DNA of 64,000 nt from Ascidiimonas meishanensis (GTDB lineage: Bacteria; Bacteroidota; Bacteroidia; Flavobacteriales; Flavobacteriaceae), in contig NZ_JBBEXD010000009.1 of the NCBI RefSeq assembly GCF_037782385.1, forward strand, positions 1 to 64,000. Direction: 5' to 3'. How positions within the stretch are numbered: position 1 is the stretch's first letter; each line of letters opens with the position of its first letter. A program made the position numbers and the translations under genes. The notes beneath the pieces were generated by a model. It searched no databases. It saw nothing but the letters and a program-made list of their open reading frames with translations, and was not told the origin of the DNA. Shown here piece after piece: positions 24,527 through 33,703 of this stretch.

Positions 24527-25228
24527 TTAATGACATTCAATGGTAGCTTCTACTAACTCAACTACCGGTTCTGGTGAAAGGTAAGGAATACCTAATCCCA
24601 TTCCTCTAAGAATAAATAAAACACCTAAAACCACTACAAATATAGGAATCACTTTGGTGAGTTGTTTTCTTGTGGTGGTATTTATTCTATGAGCAGCAAA
24701 TACTGCCAAGGTCATCATAGGGATAGTGCCCATCCCAAATAAAAGCATATATAACCCACCTTGCCATACATCACCAGAAGCAATAGCTCCCATAACAGCC
24801 ATATAAACAAGACCGCATGGCAAAAAACCATTGAGCAAGCCAAGACTTAAAAAGGTATCAGTCCTTGATTTGGCCAGTTCTCTTCCTAAAGCGGATTTCA
24901 TTTTACTAATGATACCGTACAAAGGACCACTAAGATTAAATTTCTTCGTAGAAAAAACAGGTAAAAGTATCAAAACTATCATCATCAATCCTATTGCTAT
25001 AGACAGCTTTTGTTGCATGCCAAACAGGTAAATTCCTCTTCCAAGCAGTCCAAAAAGCAAACCAATTAAAGCATAAGAAATAAGTCTGCCCAGGTGGTAG
25101 GTACCTACTCTTATAAGTTTGTCTTTGTTTGAGGCCTTATGAACAGGGAGCATAAAAGCAATAGGACCGCACATACCAATGCAGTGAAAACTTCCTAGTA
25201 ATCCTAAAAGTAAAGCCGTTATGAGCAT
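24527..25228 (-). CDS. TauE/SafE-type (UreH-like) membrane protein of the cco locus
   Basis: 233 residues with about six transmembrane segments and the signature HCIGMCGPIAFML at residues 15-28; a second motif FLPCGLVYMAVMGA lies near 140. This small family is regularly encoded in cco/fix operons of Bacteroidota and other phyla and is thought to help copper or redox maturation of cbb3 oxidase, although names vary. It starts one base after the FixH-like gene. The Cys residues in both motifs could bind copper. Confidence 0.82.
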   Translation of the reverse strand: MLITALLLGLLGSFHCIGMCGPIAFMLPVHKASNKDKLIRVGTYHLGRLISYALIGLLFGLLGRGIYLFGMQQKLSIAIGLMMIVLILLPVFSTKKFNLSGPLYGIISKMKSALGRELAKSRTDTFLSLGLLNGFLPCGLVYMAVMGAIASGDVWQGGLYMLLFGMGTIPMMTLAVFAAHRINTTTRKQLTKVIPIFVVVLGVLFILRGMGLGIPYLSPEPVVELVEATIECH

Positions 25229-25229
25229 T

Positions 25230-25676
25230 TCAATAGGTTATTTCTTTTTTATATAAATAAGATTTTCCTTGATATTTCCAAAGTACTTTTATATTCCATC
25301 GGCCATCCAACAAGCGTTTGTCAGGTATGAGCAAATGCGTACTGGAAGTACCTATTGAATAGGTGAAATCCAGCCGCTCGTTAGATGGCCTGTAAAGGAA
25401 TATATTTCCAGAAATTTTTTCTGGGTTTAAGGCTTCGGGGAAAAACACCTTAAGTCCGTTCTTGGTTTTTGTAACAGTGAGTTGCATTTTATCATCTGCG
25501 CTTTTCTGTTCCATGTTAATCTCGTCTTGGAATGCGAGTTCTTGTTTGTAATAGTCTTTTGTGACTAATTCATGTTTATATTGCTTATCTGTAGCCATGT
25601 TAATTACAAAGTACATGATGAAGCTTATAAATAAAATAAAGCATATTACGATTCCTGTTCCCCAGTTAAATTTCAT
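25230..25676 (-). CDS. ccoH: FixH/CcoH-like cbb3 oxidase assembly protein
   Basis: 148 residues with a single N-terminal transmembrane segment (MKFNWGTGIVICFILFISFI) and a periplasmic beta-rich domain. The sequence KHELVTKDYYKQELAFQDEI is typical of FixH. FixH/CcoH stabilises the assembling cbb3 oxidase and interacts with the copper ATPase CcoI. It sits between ccoG and the TauE/SafE gene, the usual order in Flavobacteria. Confidence 0.88.
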   Translation of the reverse strand: MKFNWGTGIVICFILFISFIMYFVINMATDKQYKHELVTKDYYKQELAFQDEINMEQKSADDKMQLTVTKTKNGLKVFFPEALNPEKISGNIFLYRPSNERLDFTYSIGTSSTHLLIPDKRLLDGRWNIKVLWKYQGKSYLYKKEITY

Positions 25677-25744
25677 TTTCTTTAGTTTTTGTTATTGCTT
25701 ATTCTTTCCAGTTGAGCAATTTGCTGTTATTTTTTAATACTATT

Positions 25745-27169
25745 TTAGCGGTAACTTCTAGGTCCTAAGAAAGCTGTAGAAGTAGTTTCTATAAGTTCTT
25801 CTCCACTGTAAACTCCAATTTTAATTCTATCTTTATCACCTTTTAATGCTCCTTGATTAATGATGATAAAAAGAGTGCCTTCTGCTAATTGTTGAGCGGA
25901 TACTTCAAAATTTTGGTGCGTTACATTTTCTATTTTTCCGTTGTGAGAAAGGAGTTTAAACTGTACATCTTTAATATCAAAGGTAGTTTTATTCAGTATT
26001 TTATAAGTATAGACATTACTGATTAGGTTTTCACCTTTTCGTTCATATAATTGTCCTGGTAACCTTAATATATTTGCTTCTACATCATTTCTCAAGAATA
26101 ACATCCCAATAAAAACACTAATAAGTATACCAAGAACGGCTGTATATCCTTTAAGACGTGGTGAAAAACTAAATTTAGCCTTTTTTTCAATATTATCAAT
26201 ACTGGCATATCTTATAAGTCCTTTTGGTAGATTTACACTTTCCATCATGTGGTCACAGGCATCTATACAGGCTGTACAGTTTACGCATTCTAATTGAGTA
26301 CCATTGCGAATATCAATTCCGGTAGGGCATACATGCACACATTGAAAACAGTCTATACAATCACCTTTTCCTGTTTCTATACGGTTTTCATTTTTTTTAA
26401 ATTTGGCTCTTCCTTCCTCTTTTTCACCTCTTTTATAATCATAAGCTACTACTACAGATTTATTATCAAGCAGTACACCCTGCAAACGACCATACGGACA
26501 AGCAATAATACATACTTGTTCTCTGAACCAAGCAAAAACAAAGTAAAAGACACCTGTGAAAATGAGTAATGAAATTAAGGTACTCATATTCGCAGTAGGT
26601 CCTTCAGTGATATATTGTATCAGCCTGTCGCTACCAATTAAATACGCAAGAAATACATTGGCTATCAAAAAAGAGATCACAAAAAAAACGAACCATTTAA
26701 GACTGCGTTTTCTGATTTTTTCTCCATCCCATTTTTGTTTGTCCAACCGTATCTGTTTCCCTCTATCTCCTTCAATCCAATATTCAATACGCCTAAAAAC
26801 CATTTCCATAAAAATAGTTTGCGGACACATCCATCCACAAAAAATTCTTCCAAAAGCTACCGTAAAGAAAACGACGAATACTACTCCAATAATCATCATG
26901 ATTACAAACAGATGAAAATCTTGTGGCCAAAAAGGGGCTCCAAAAATATTAAAACGCCTTTCCAGTACATTAAACATTAAAAACTGATTTCCACTAATCT
27001 TTATGAAGGGAGCTGTAAACAAAAATATTAGTAAACCATAGCTCACAAGCTTTCGATACTCGTAATACTTTCCGACAGGTTTTTTGGGATACAGCCAAGC
27101 ACGTTTACCTTCTTCAGTAATAGTACCTATAGAATCTCTAAATTTTTGATCTAGTGGGGGTGTACTCAT
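25745..27169 (-). CDS. ccoG: CcoG, cbb3 oxidase maturation iron-sulfur protein
   Basis: 474 residues with about five transmembrane helices. Membrane-embedded Cys motifs CGWMCPQ and CIIACPYGRLQG precede two ferredoxin-type 4Fe-4S motifs, CIDCFQCVHVCP and CVNCTACIDACDHMM (about residues 255-310). A C-terminal immunoglobulin-like domain follows a final helix. CcoG is proposed to reduce Cu(II) for CuB insertion. It lies ten bases after ccoP and upstream of ccoH in the same transcript. Confidence 0.93.
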   Translation of the reverse strand: MSTPPLDQKFRDSIGTITEEGKRAWLYPKKPVGKYYEYRKLVSYGLLIFLFTAPFIKISGNQFLMFNVLERRFNIFGAPFWPQDFHLFVIMMIIGVVFVVFFTVAFGRIFCGWMCPQTIFMEMVFRRIEYWIEGDRGKQIRLDKQKWDGEKIRKRSLKWFVFFVISFLIANVFLAYLIGSDRLIQYITEGPTANMSTLISLLIFTGVFYFVFAWFREQVCIIACPYGRLQGVLLDNKSVVVAYDYKRGEKEEGRAKFKKNENRIETGKGDCIDCFQCVHVCPTGIDIRNGTQLECVNCTACIDACDHMMESVNLPKGLIRYASIDNIEKKAKFSFSPRLKGYTAVLGILISVFIGMLFLRNDVEANILRLPGQLYERKGENLISNVYTYKILNKTTFDIKDVQFKLLSHNGKIENVTHQNFEVSAQQLAEGTLFIIINQGALKGDKDRIKIGVYSGEELIETTSTAFLGPRSYR

Positions 27170-27178
27170 TGTTTTATA

Positions 27179-28132
27179 TTAATTCATGGTAACCGATAAA
27201 GAATCTGTTGATTTTTCTATGAGATCATTTGTGCCGGGAACTACTTCGGGCGTATCAGGGTCTATCCAAATATCACCTTCAGCTGCTTTTGGTTCTGCAG
27301 GAGTGGTTCCTTGAAGAGAAAGTACATAACTTGCCACCTGAGCCATTTCAGCTGGTTTAAGGCTTTGTTTCCAAGCAATCATACCTTTACCGTCGCGTCC
27401 ACCTTCAGAAATTGTTTTGAATACATTCTTAATTCCTCCGCCTAAAATCCAGTTTTTATCGGTGAGGTTTGGACCAATCCCACCACCGCCATCTGCTTTA
27501 TGACATACTACGCAATTTAGTTCAAATACTAATTTCCCAGCTTTTAAGTCATCTACTTCAGTAAGCAAAACAACCGTATTTATATCTACCAGATCTTTAG
27601 CAGTTTTTTTGTATTCTTCTATGGCTAATTGAGCTTCTGCTACTTCTTGTTCGTATTCCATCGCTTGATCTACTCCATTAAAGACATGAAAACGAGCTAG
27701 GTAAACTACCGCAAATAAAATGGTAGCATAAAAGCCCCATACCCACCATGGCGGAAGGTCATTATCTAGCTCTTTAATGCCATCATAGTTATGATCCAGA
27801 ATAATTTCTTGTTCTTCTTCAATAGGTTTGCTACCCAGCATTTTCTTATAAAAACGCTTAAGACCTTTAAATTGTGCTTCTTTTTCATGAGCCAGACTTA
27901 CATTGTATTTTTGTTGTGCTTCTGGTTTCATACTTCGGTATAAAATTGAATTAAGAGATTCTATACTTATTTCAATGGCAATCATAAATAGTAATACAAT
28001 ACCAAGTATCACCCAGATTACTGGGTATTTTTGAATAGCCATTTGATCTCCGGAATCTACCATAAACTCCATCAAGAAAAAGGCGATGATTAAAAAGAAA
28101 GTAATTCTTAGATAGGATGCTATTGTTCTCAT
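27179..28132 (-). CDS. ccoP: CcoP subunit of cbb3 oxidase with a single haem c site
   Basis: 317 residues. Two N-terminal transmembrane helices are followed by a charged region, a further helix in LPPWWVWGFYATILFAVVYLA, and a cytochrome c domain with one CVVCH motif (about residue 209), with MIAWKQSL as the likely Met ligand. Canonical proteobacterial CcoP has two CxxCH sites, so this is a mono-haem version, as seen in other Bacteroidota. It passes electrons to CcoO in the periplasm. It overlaps ccoQ by four bases. Confidence 0.9.
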   Translation of the reverse strand: MRTIASYLRITFFLIIAFFLMEFMVDSGDQMAIQKYPVIWVILGIVLLFMIAIEISIESLNSILYRSMKPEAQQKYNVSLAHEKEAQFKGLKRFYKKMLGSKPIEEEQEIILDHNYDGIKELDNDLPPWWVWGFYATILFAVVYLARFHVFNGVDQAMEYEQEVAEAQLAIEEYKKTAKDLVDINTVVLLTEVDDLKAGKLVFELNCVVCHKADGGGGIGPNLTDKNWILGGGIKNVFKTISEGGRDGKGMIAWKQSLKPAEMAQVASYVLSLQGTTPAEPKAAEGDIWIDPDTPEVVPGTNDLIEKSTDSLSVTMN

Positions 28133-28320
28133 AAAATGGAGTTGTTTGGTTCGTCTTTCTCTAGGGGTAGCTGGCTTACTTCATTCAGATACGATTTTTT
28201 GGCAGTAAATACCCACCAATAAAGTCCGGCAAAGAATAAAAAGAAGATAATCAGCGAAATGATAGGATAGATTTCTATCCCGTCTATAGTTGTCATATGA
28301 TGTTTAATAAACTTCAACAT
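28129..28320 (-). CDS. ccoQ: CcoQ-like small membrane subunit
   Basis: 63 residues with one transmembrane helix (YPIISLIIFFLFFAGLYWWVF) and an acidic C-terminal tail. Size, topology and position between ccoNO and ccoP identify it as CcoQ, which stabilises the cbb3 complex. Sequence similarity alone would be too weak. It overlaps ccoP by four bases and starts two bases after ccoNO. Confidence 0.85.
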   Translation of the reverse strand: MLKFIKHHMTTIDGIEIYPIISLIIFFLFFAGLYWWVFTAKKSYLNEVSQLPLEKDEPNNSIL

Positions 28321-28322
28321 AT

Positions 28323-30524
28323 TTATTTGTTTTCAACAGTTAAATTAGAATTATTTTTGATCTTAATATCGGTGCCCAACCTTTGCAAATAAGCAATAAG
28401 TGCTACTACTTCGCGATCTTTCATATCTGTAAACGGGATTCCGTTTTCTACAGCATATTTCTTGTCAGCTTCATACGCACTCACAAAATCGGGATCACTG
28501 TATAGACTCTTTTCAATACGTTCTCCCTGCTGTGTCATTGATAACTGTGCTTTTTTAATGTCTTCTGGTGTGTAGGGAACTCCAAGACTCACCATAACTT
28601 CCATCTTTGTTTCGGTCTCAGATTTGTCTAAAGGACTTTCAATAAGCCATTTATAGGAAGGCATGATAGAACCGTACGAGGTAGTTTGCGGATCGTAGAA
28701 ATGATTTAGATGCCAGTTATCTGAATATTTACCGCCAATACGCATTAAGTCTGGTCCTGTTCGTTTACTACCCCATAAAAATGGATGATCGTATACATAT
28801 TCTCCAGCTTTAGAATACTCGCCATAGCGTTCTACTTCACTTCGGAATGGTCTAATCATTTGGGAATGACAGGAAACACAGCCTTCTCTGATGTAGATAT
28901 CACGTCCTTCCAGTTCCAGAGGAGTATAAGGAGTAACACTCGTTATGGTTGGGATATTAGATTTTACTAATAGGGTAGGGATAATTTGTACAGCTCCACC
29001 AATCAAAATAGCTACAGTAGCAAAAATAGTTAGTTTTACAGGTCTTCTTTCTAGCCAAGTGTGATACCCTTCTCCGGCAACTCTTTTACTGGTTACTCTT
29101 TGTAAAGGAGCTGCCTCAGCCAATTCGTCAGCTACTTTACTACCAGTTCTTATAGTCATAACCATATTATAAAGCATCACCAATGCACCAACTATGTATA
29201 GGGTACCACCAATGGCACGCATCCAGTACATGGGAATGATTTGTGTAACCGTTTCTAGAAAGTTACCATACACTAAGGTACCATCAGGATTAAATTGTTT
29301 CCACATAGAAGCTTGTGTAAACCCAGCTACATACATGGGCAAAGCATACATAATGATTCCCAGAGTCCCTACCCAGAAATGTACATTGGCAAGACCTAGA
29401 GACCAAAGTCTGGTTTTAAAAAGTTTTGGAACTAACCAATAGATCATACCAAATGCAAAGAAACCATTCCATGCCAAAGCGCCTACATGTACGTGAGCAA
29501 TTACCCAATCACTAAAATGAGCAATGGCATTTACATTTTTTAAAGAAAGCATTGGACCTTCAAACGTGGCCATACCATAGCCTGTAATAGCAACTACCAT
29601 AAATTTTAACACAGGATCTGTTCTCACCTTATCCCAGGCACCTCTTAATGTTAAGAGACCATTAATCATACCTCCCCATGAAGGTGCAATAAGCATTACA
29701 GAAAATGCTACTCCAAGATTTTGAGCCCAATCTGGTAAAGAGGAATAGAGTAGGTGGTGGGGGCCTGCCCAGATATAAATAAATATCAGTGACCAAAAGT
29801 GAACAATAGAGAGTCTGTATGAGTATACAGGTCTGTTAGCAGCCTTTGGAACAAAATAGTACATTAGCCCCAAAAAAGGGGTAGTTAAAAAGAAAGCTAC
29901 CGCATTATGGCCGTACCACCATTGCACCAATGCGTCCTGAACACCTGCATAAGCAGAGTAACTCTTTAGCATGTTTACGGGTAGTTCAAAACTATTAAAG
30001 ATATGAAGTACTGCAACAGTTACAAAAGTGGCTAGATAAAACCAAACTGCCACATAAAGATGCCGTTGTCTTCTTTTGAGAATAGTTCCTATCATATTCC
30101 AACCAAAAACTACCCAGATAAGTGCTATAGCAATATCTATTGGCCATTCTAACTCGGCATATTCTTTGGAAGTTGTATATCCTAATGGCAAGGTAAGTGC
30201 TGCTGCTACAATAATGAGTTGCCAACCCCAAAAGTTGATATTGCTTAAGGCATCATTGAACATTCTTGCTTTCAAAAGGCGTTGTAATGAGTAATAGACC
30301 CCTGCAAAAATCGCATTTCCCACAAAGGCAAAGATAACTGCATTGGTATGCAGTGGTCTTAATCTTCCAAAGCTAAGCCATGAGATACCATCGGTTACAT
30401 TGGGAAATAGAAACATGAATGCTAGCAACAGGCCAACACTCATGCCTACAATACCCCAAATAAGGGTTGCATAGATGAATTTTTTAACGATTTTATTATC
30501 GTAATAAAACTGTTGTACTTCCAT
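28323..30524 (-). CDS. ccoNO: Fused CcoN-CcoO, catalytic and monohaem subunits of cbb3 oxidase
   Basis: 733 residues. Residues 1 to about 480 form the twelve-helix CcoN with haem and CuB ligands in RPLHTNAVIFAF, WWYGHNAVAFFLT and DWVIAHVHVGALAW. From about 500 a further anchor helix leads to CcoO, with one haem c site REGCVSCHSQMIRPF. Separate ccoN and ccoO genes in proteobacteria are one gene here, as is common in Bacteroidota. This is the high-affinity proton-pumping terminal oxidase for micro-oxic respiration. It follows ccoS by three bases and shares its regulon-type promoter. Confidence 0.95.
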   Translation of the reverse strand: MEVQQFYYDNKIVKKFIYATLIWGIVGMSVGLLLAFMFLFPNVTDGISWLSFGRLRPLHTNAVIFAFVGNAIFAGVYYSLQRLLKARMFNDALSNINFWGWQLIIVAAALTLPLGYTTSKEYAELEWPIDIAIALIWVVFGWNMIGTILKRRQRHLYVAVWFYLATFVTVAVLHIFNSFELPVNMLKSYSAYAGVQDALVQWWYGHNAVAFFLTTPFLGLMYYFVPKAANRPVYSYRLSIVHFWSLIFIYIWAGPHHLLYSSLPDWAQNLGVAFSVMLIAPSWGGMINGLLTLRGAWDKVRTDPVLKFMVVAITGYGMATFEGPMLSLKNVNAIAHFSDWVIAHVHVGALAWNGFFAFGMIYWLVPKLFKTRLWSLGLANVHFWVGTLGIIMYALPMYVAGFTQASMWKQFNPDGTLVYGNFLETVTQIIPMYWMRAIGGTLYIVGALVMLYNMVMTIRTGSKVADELAEAAPLQRVTSKRVAGEGYHTWLERRPVKLTIFATVAILIGGAVQIIPTLLVKSNIPTITSVTPYTPLELEGRDIYIREGCVSCHSQMIRPFRSEVERYGEYSKAGEYVYDHPFLWGSKRTGPDLMRIGGKYSDNWHLNHFYDPQTTSYGSIMPSYKWLIESPLDKSETETKMEVMVSLGVPYTPEDIKKAQLSMTQQGERIEKSLYSDPDFVSAYEADKKYAVENGIPFTDMKDREVVALIAYLQRLGTDIKIKNNSNLTVENK

Positions 30525-30527
30525 AAT

Positions 30528-30722
30528 TTATTCTTGTTTATCTGAAGTTGTTGTTTGTTTTTTTTCCAAGGGTTCTTTGACGAGTTCGTCTTCAAAAAGC
30601 ATTCTTACAGAAGGTGTATAAGTATCATCATATTGGCCGTTCTTTACAGAAAGAACAAAAGCAATAAAAAAGCCTATAGCAACCAGAATGCTTACAGAAA
30701 GTAAAATGTAAATAACGCTCAT
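30528..30722 (-). CDS. ccoS: CcoS, cbb3 oxidase assembly protein
   Basis: 64 residues: an N-terminal transmembrane helix (MSVIYILLSVSILVAIGFFIA) followed by the CcoS hallmark KNGQYDDTYTPSVRMLFED. CcoS is required for haem and copper cofactor insertion in CcoN. It is the first gene of the structural oxidase transcript, 59 bases after ccoI. Its promoter box overlaps the ccoI stop codon. Confidence 0.92.
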   Translation of the reverse strand: MSVIYILLSVSILVAIGFFIAFVLSVKNGQYDDTYTPSVRMLFEDELVKEPLEKKQTTTSDKQE

Positions 30723-30741
30723 ACCTATTTGAAAGTTGATG

Positions 30742-30784
30742 TAAAAGTATTTGTGACGAGATTCTTATAAAATGACATATATCA
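30742..30784 (-). promoter_or_regulatory. FNR/FixK-type box and -7 element for ccoS-ccoNOQP
   Basis: TGACATATATCA at 30773-30784 fits the consensus and overlaps the ccoI stop codon. On the minus strand TACTTTTA at 30749-30742 begins 29.5 bases from the box centre. The predicted start site near 30737 is 15 bases before the ccoS ATG. Confidence 0.65.
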
Positions 30785-33163
30785 GGTTTGAATTGATTTT
30801 AATTTTCTTTCGTAATAATTAGTTGCAATTGTGGTGAAAATCACTATGCTGATGGAGCTTAAGGGCATTAAAATTGCCGCAATTACTGGTTGTAATTGAC
30901 CGGTCACTGCAAAATAAAGTCCTGTTATATTATAAATAATAGAAAGCAGAAAGCTCCATTTAATTACTCTGATTGCATAAGAAGATGCTTTCATGAAAGC
31001 CGGAAGCATTTGAAAACTGGAAGCGTCTAAAATAGCATCACATGCAGGAGAGAAAACATTCACGTCTTCTGAAATAGCAATACCTACAGTACTTTGAGCA
31101 AGTGCTCCTGCATCATTTAATCCATCGCCAACCATCATAACATGCCTGTTTTCCTTCTGTAATTTTTTAATGTGGTTTAATTTATCTTTGGGTTTTTGAT
31201 GGAAATGTAAATTAGTTACAGAAGGCAAAATATGTGTTAATCTTTCTTTCTCACCTTCATTATCTCCAGACAGAATAGTTAGCGAATTATTAATTGCCAA
31301 TTCTTGAAACACACTGGATACCTTATCTCTATAAATATTGTGAAATATGTATTTTCCCTTATAGGCATTGTCTGTACTAACATAAACACTGGTTTCTTCT
31401 CTTTTTTCCTCCTTGGCACCTACATAAAGTGCATTGCCAACTCTAACAGAATGTTTATTTACAGAGCCTTCCAACCCCTGCCCTGTAGCTTCATGGTATT
31501 CATCTAATGTAATTATTTCGTTTGCATTAAGAATGTTATAAAGTTGTCTACTTAAAGGATGCCCAGACCCTCTAAGCGTACTTTTTAGAAGACTGCATTC
31601 TTCATTGGTAAGTGGTATGCCTTTATAACTTATGTCATTTTTATGATGGGTTGTAATAGTACCCGTCTTATCAAATACAATAGAATTAATAGCTGCCAGA
31701 CGTTCTATAACACTTGCATTTTTTAGATAAAATTTATGTTTTCCAAAAATCCGTAGCATATTGCCAAGGGTAAAGGGCGCAGCCAGTGCAATGGCACATG
31801 GACATGCAATAATGAGCACCGCAGTAAATACATTGAGTGCCATAGAACTGTCTTTGAATAACCAAAATATGGTTGCAATGGTTGCTATTGAAAGTACTGT
31901 GATGGTAAACCGTTTACTAATAGAATTAGTGAGGTTTTGAAAAGTTGCTATTTTATCTTTTTGAAAAATATCATTACTCCAAAGTTGTGTCAAATAACTT
32001 TGAGATACCTCTTTAAGTACTTCTAGTTCAATAAGACCAGAAACCTGTCTTCCACCAGCATAGAGGTAATCGCCTTTTTCTTTTTCCACTACTTGTGATT
32101 CGCCGGTTACAAAACTATAATCAATTAAAGCATTACCCTTCAACAGAATTCCATCTGTAGGAATCAACTCTTCATTTCTAATAAGGATATGATCTCCTTT
32201 GACAAGATCATTTACCTGAACACTTTCTTCCTTTTTATTTTTAGAATTCAATCGGGTAACCGCAATGGGGAAATAAGATTTATAATCACGTTCAAAGGAG
32301 AGATAATTATATGTTTTTTGTTGGAAAAACCGCCCTAGGAGCAAGAAGAAAACCAGCCCTGTAAGACTATCAAAAAAACCAGAACCACTATTGAGAATTA
32401 TATCTGTAGTACTTCTTATAAATAGGACCATTATACCAATGGCAATAGGCACATCAATATTTAAAATTTTATGCCGAAGCCCTTTCCACGCCGCGACAAA
32501 ATAATCTGATGCTGCATAAAAGATCACCGGAAGCGAAAAAGAAAACATAAGCCACCTAAATACATGTTTGTACTGTTCTAGCCAGAATTCTTCTACCTCA
32601 AAATACTCAGGAAAACTAAGGAACATTACATTACCAAAGGCAAACCCGGCAATTCCTAGTTTATAAATAAGACCGCGGTTAATACTTTTTTTATTTTTTT
32701 GAACATCGTTAAGAGATAGATAGGGTTCATAACCTATACTACTTAATAGTTTTACCAGATTTTTTAGATGAATTTTATTTTTATGATAGGTAATTCTAAC
32801 TGTTTTCTTGGGGAAATCTACCTGCGAGGTAACTATATCAACAGCTAACTGATGAAGATTTTCAAGTATCCAAATACAAGAACTGCAATGAATTGAAGGA
32901 ATGGATAGTATAACTACTTGTGTATGTTCATCATCAAATTCTACCAGTTTTTCAATGATTTCATCATTCTCTAAAAAATCAAACTTGTCGGAAATACTTT
33001 TTGGAGAAATTCCGGGAGTGTTTTCCAGATCGTAATAAGAGGTAAGTCCATTTGACGCAAGTATTTCATAAACCGTTTTGCATCCAGTACAACAAAATTT
33101 CTTTTCCTCAAATACAATTTCTTTTTGGTTACATGCAATACCGCAATGATAACATTCAGACAT
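30782..33163 (-). CDS. ccoI: CcoI copper-transporting P1B-type ATPase
   Basis: 793 residues. A Cys-rich N-terminus (CYHCGIACN and FCCTGCKTVY) is followed by an HMA-like domain with HCSSCIWILENL, then P-type ATPase parts: the TGES actuator loop, the transmembrane CPCAIALAAP copper motif, the phosphorylation site DKTGTIT and GDGLNDAGALAQ. CcoI supplies copper for the CuB centre of cbb3 oxidase. It has its own box-type promoter at 33192-33234, while ccoS downstream has another, allowing separate tuning of the assembly pump and the oxidase. Confidence 0.95.
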   Translation of the reverse strand: MSECYHCGIACNQKEIVFEEKKFCCTGCKTVYEILASNGLTSYYDLENTPGISPKSISDKFDFLENDEIIEKLVEFDDEHTQVVILSIPSIHCSSCIWILENLHQLAVDIVTSQVDFPKKTVRITYHKNKIHLKNLVKLLSSIGYEPYLSLNDVQKNKKSINRGLIYKLGIAGFAFGNVMFLSFPEYFEVEEFWLEQYKHVFRWLMFSFSLPVIFYAASDYFVAAWKGLRHKILNIDVPIAIGIMVLFIRSTTDIILNSGSGFFDSLTGLVFFLLLGRFFQQKTYNYLSFERDYKSYFPIAVTRLNSKNKKEESVQVNDLVKGDHILIRNEELIPTDGILLKGNALIDYSFVTGESQVVEKEKGDYLYAGGRQVSGLIELEVLKEVSQSYLTQLWSNDIFQKDKIATFQNLTNSISKRFTITVLSIATIATIFWLFKDSSMALNVFTAVLIIACPCAIALAAPFTLGNMLRIFGKHKFYLKNASVIERLAAINSIVFDKTGTITTHHKNDISYKGIPLTNEECSLLKSTLRGSGHPLSRQLYNILNANEIITLDEYHEATGQGLEGSVNKHSVRVGNALYVGAKEEKREETSVYVSTDNAYKGKYIFHNIYRDKVSSVFQELAINNSLTILSGDNEGEKERLTHILPSVTNLHFHQKPKDKLNHIKKLQKENRHVMMVGDGLNDAGALAQSTVGIAISEDVNVFSPACDAILDASSFQMLPAFMKASSYAIRVIKWSFLLSIIYNITGLYFAVTGQLQPVIAAILMPLSSISIVIFTTIATNYYERKLKSIQT

Positions 33164-33191
33164 ATGTTTATTTGCTCATTAATACCTGTTA

Positions 33192-33234
33192 CAAAGGTGC
33201 TATAGCAAAGCTTTAAAAAATATGACGAAAGTCA
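33192..33234 (-). promoter_or_regulatory. FNR/FixK-type box and -7 element for ccoI
   Basis: TGACGAAAGTCA at 33223-33234 fits TGAY-N4-RTCA. On the minus strand CACCTTTG at 33199-33192 keeps AnnTTTG and begins 29.5 bases from the box centre. The predicted start site is near 33187, 24 bases before the ccoI ATG. Confidence 0.6.
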
Positions 33235-33325
33235 GTTATCCAAATTAGAGCATAAGAGATACAAATAATTTAAATTAATTATTGATGTTAGCTAAACAAC
33301 TATCCTAAAAAAGAAATTTGGATTT

Positions 33326-33562
33326 TTAAGAAGATTTAAAATGATCTTTTCCAATAGGATAATCTTCATAAAAATCATCAAAAGTTTTATCTGTTTTATA
33401 ATTATCTGTAAGAACTTTATATACCATTATTAATACTGCTAGTTGACCAATAACGGTAATGTAAAACACCCAACTGAATGAAACATTTAAAGTAGCCAGA
33501 CAAGTGACCAAAACAAGTAAAATAGTAGTAATACCTACCCAAAATATAGCTGAAGTTTTCAT
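33326..33562 (-). CDS. Small two-helix membrane protein, unrecognised
   Basis: 78 residues with two transmembrane segments (about 6-26 and 31-51) and an acidic C-terminal tail containing DDFYEDYPIGKDH. No family is recognised. It lies 162 bases upstream of ccoI on the same strand and divergent from the usp operon. The intergenic box at 33641 is not spaced for it. A role in cbb3 assembly or respiration is possible from position only. Confidence 0.65.
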   Translation of the reverse strand: MKTSAIFWVGITTILLVLVTCLATLNVSFSWVFYITVIGQLAVLIMVYKVLTDNYKTDKTFDDFYEDYPIGKDHFKSS

Positions 33563-33640
33563 TTTTATTGATAAGATACTAAATATAAAGGGTACATCTT
33601 GTTAAGAATTCCTTAAAGATTAAAACGGGATTTTTGTGTC

Positions 33641-33683
33641 TGATAATTGTCATAGTTTATAAAGCGTGTTTGCGTTAGTTTTA
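33641..33683 (+). promoter_or_regulatory. FNR/FixK-type box and -7 element for the four-usp operon
   Basis: TGATAATTGTCA at 33641-33652 fits the consensus. TAGTTTTA at 33676-33683 begins 29.5 bases from the box centre. The predicted start near 33688 lies downstream of an in-frame ATG at 33683, so translation must begin at the ATG at 33704. Confidence 0.65.
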
Positions 33684-33703
33684 TGAGAACTAAAATCACA
33701 ATC

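Noticed and set aside
33683..33703. Upstream ATG for the first gene of the USP operon
   Set aside because: It overlaps the predicted -7 element and would add residues absent from the paralogues.
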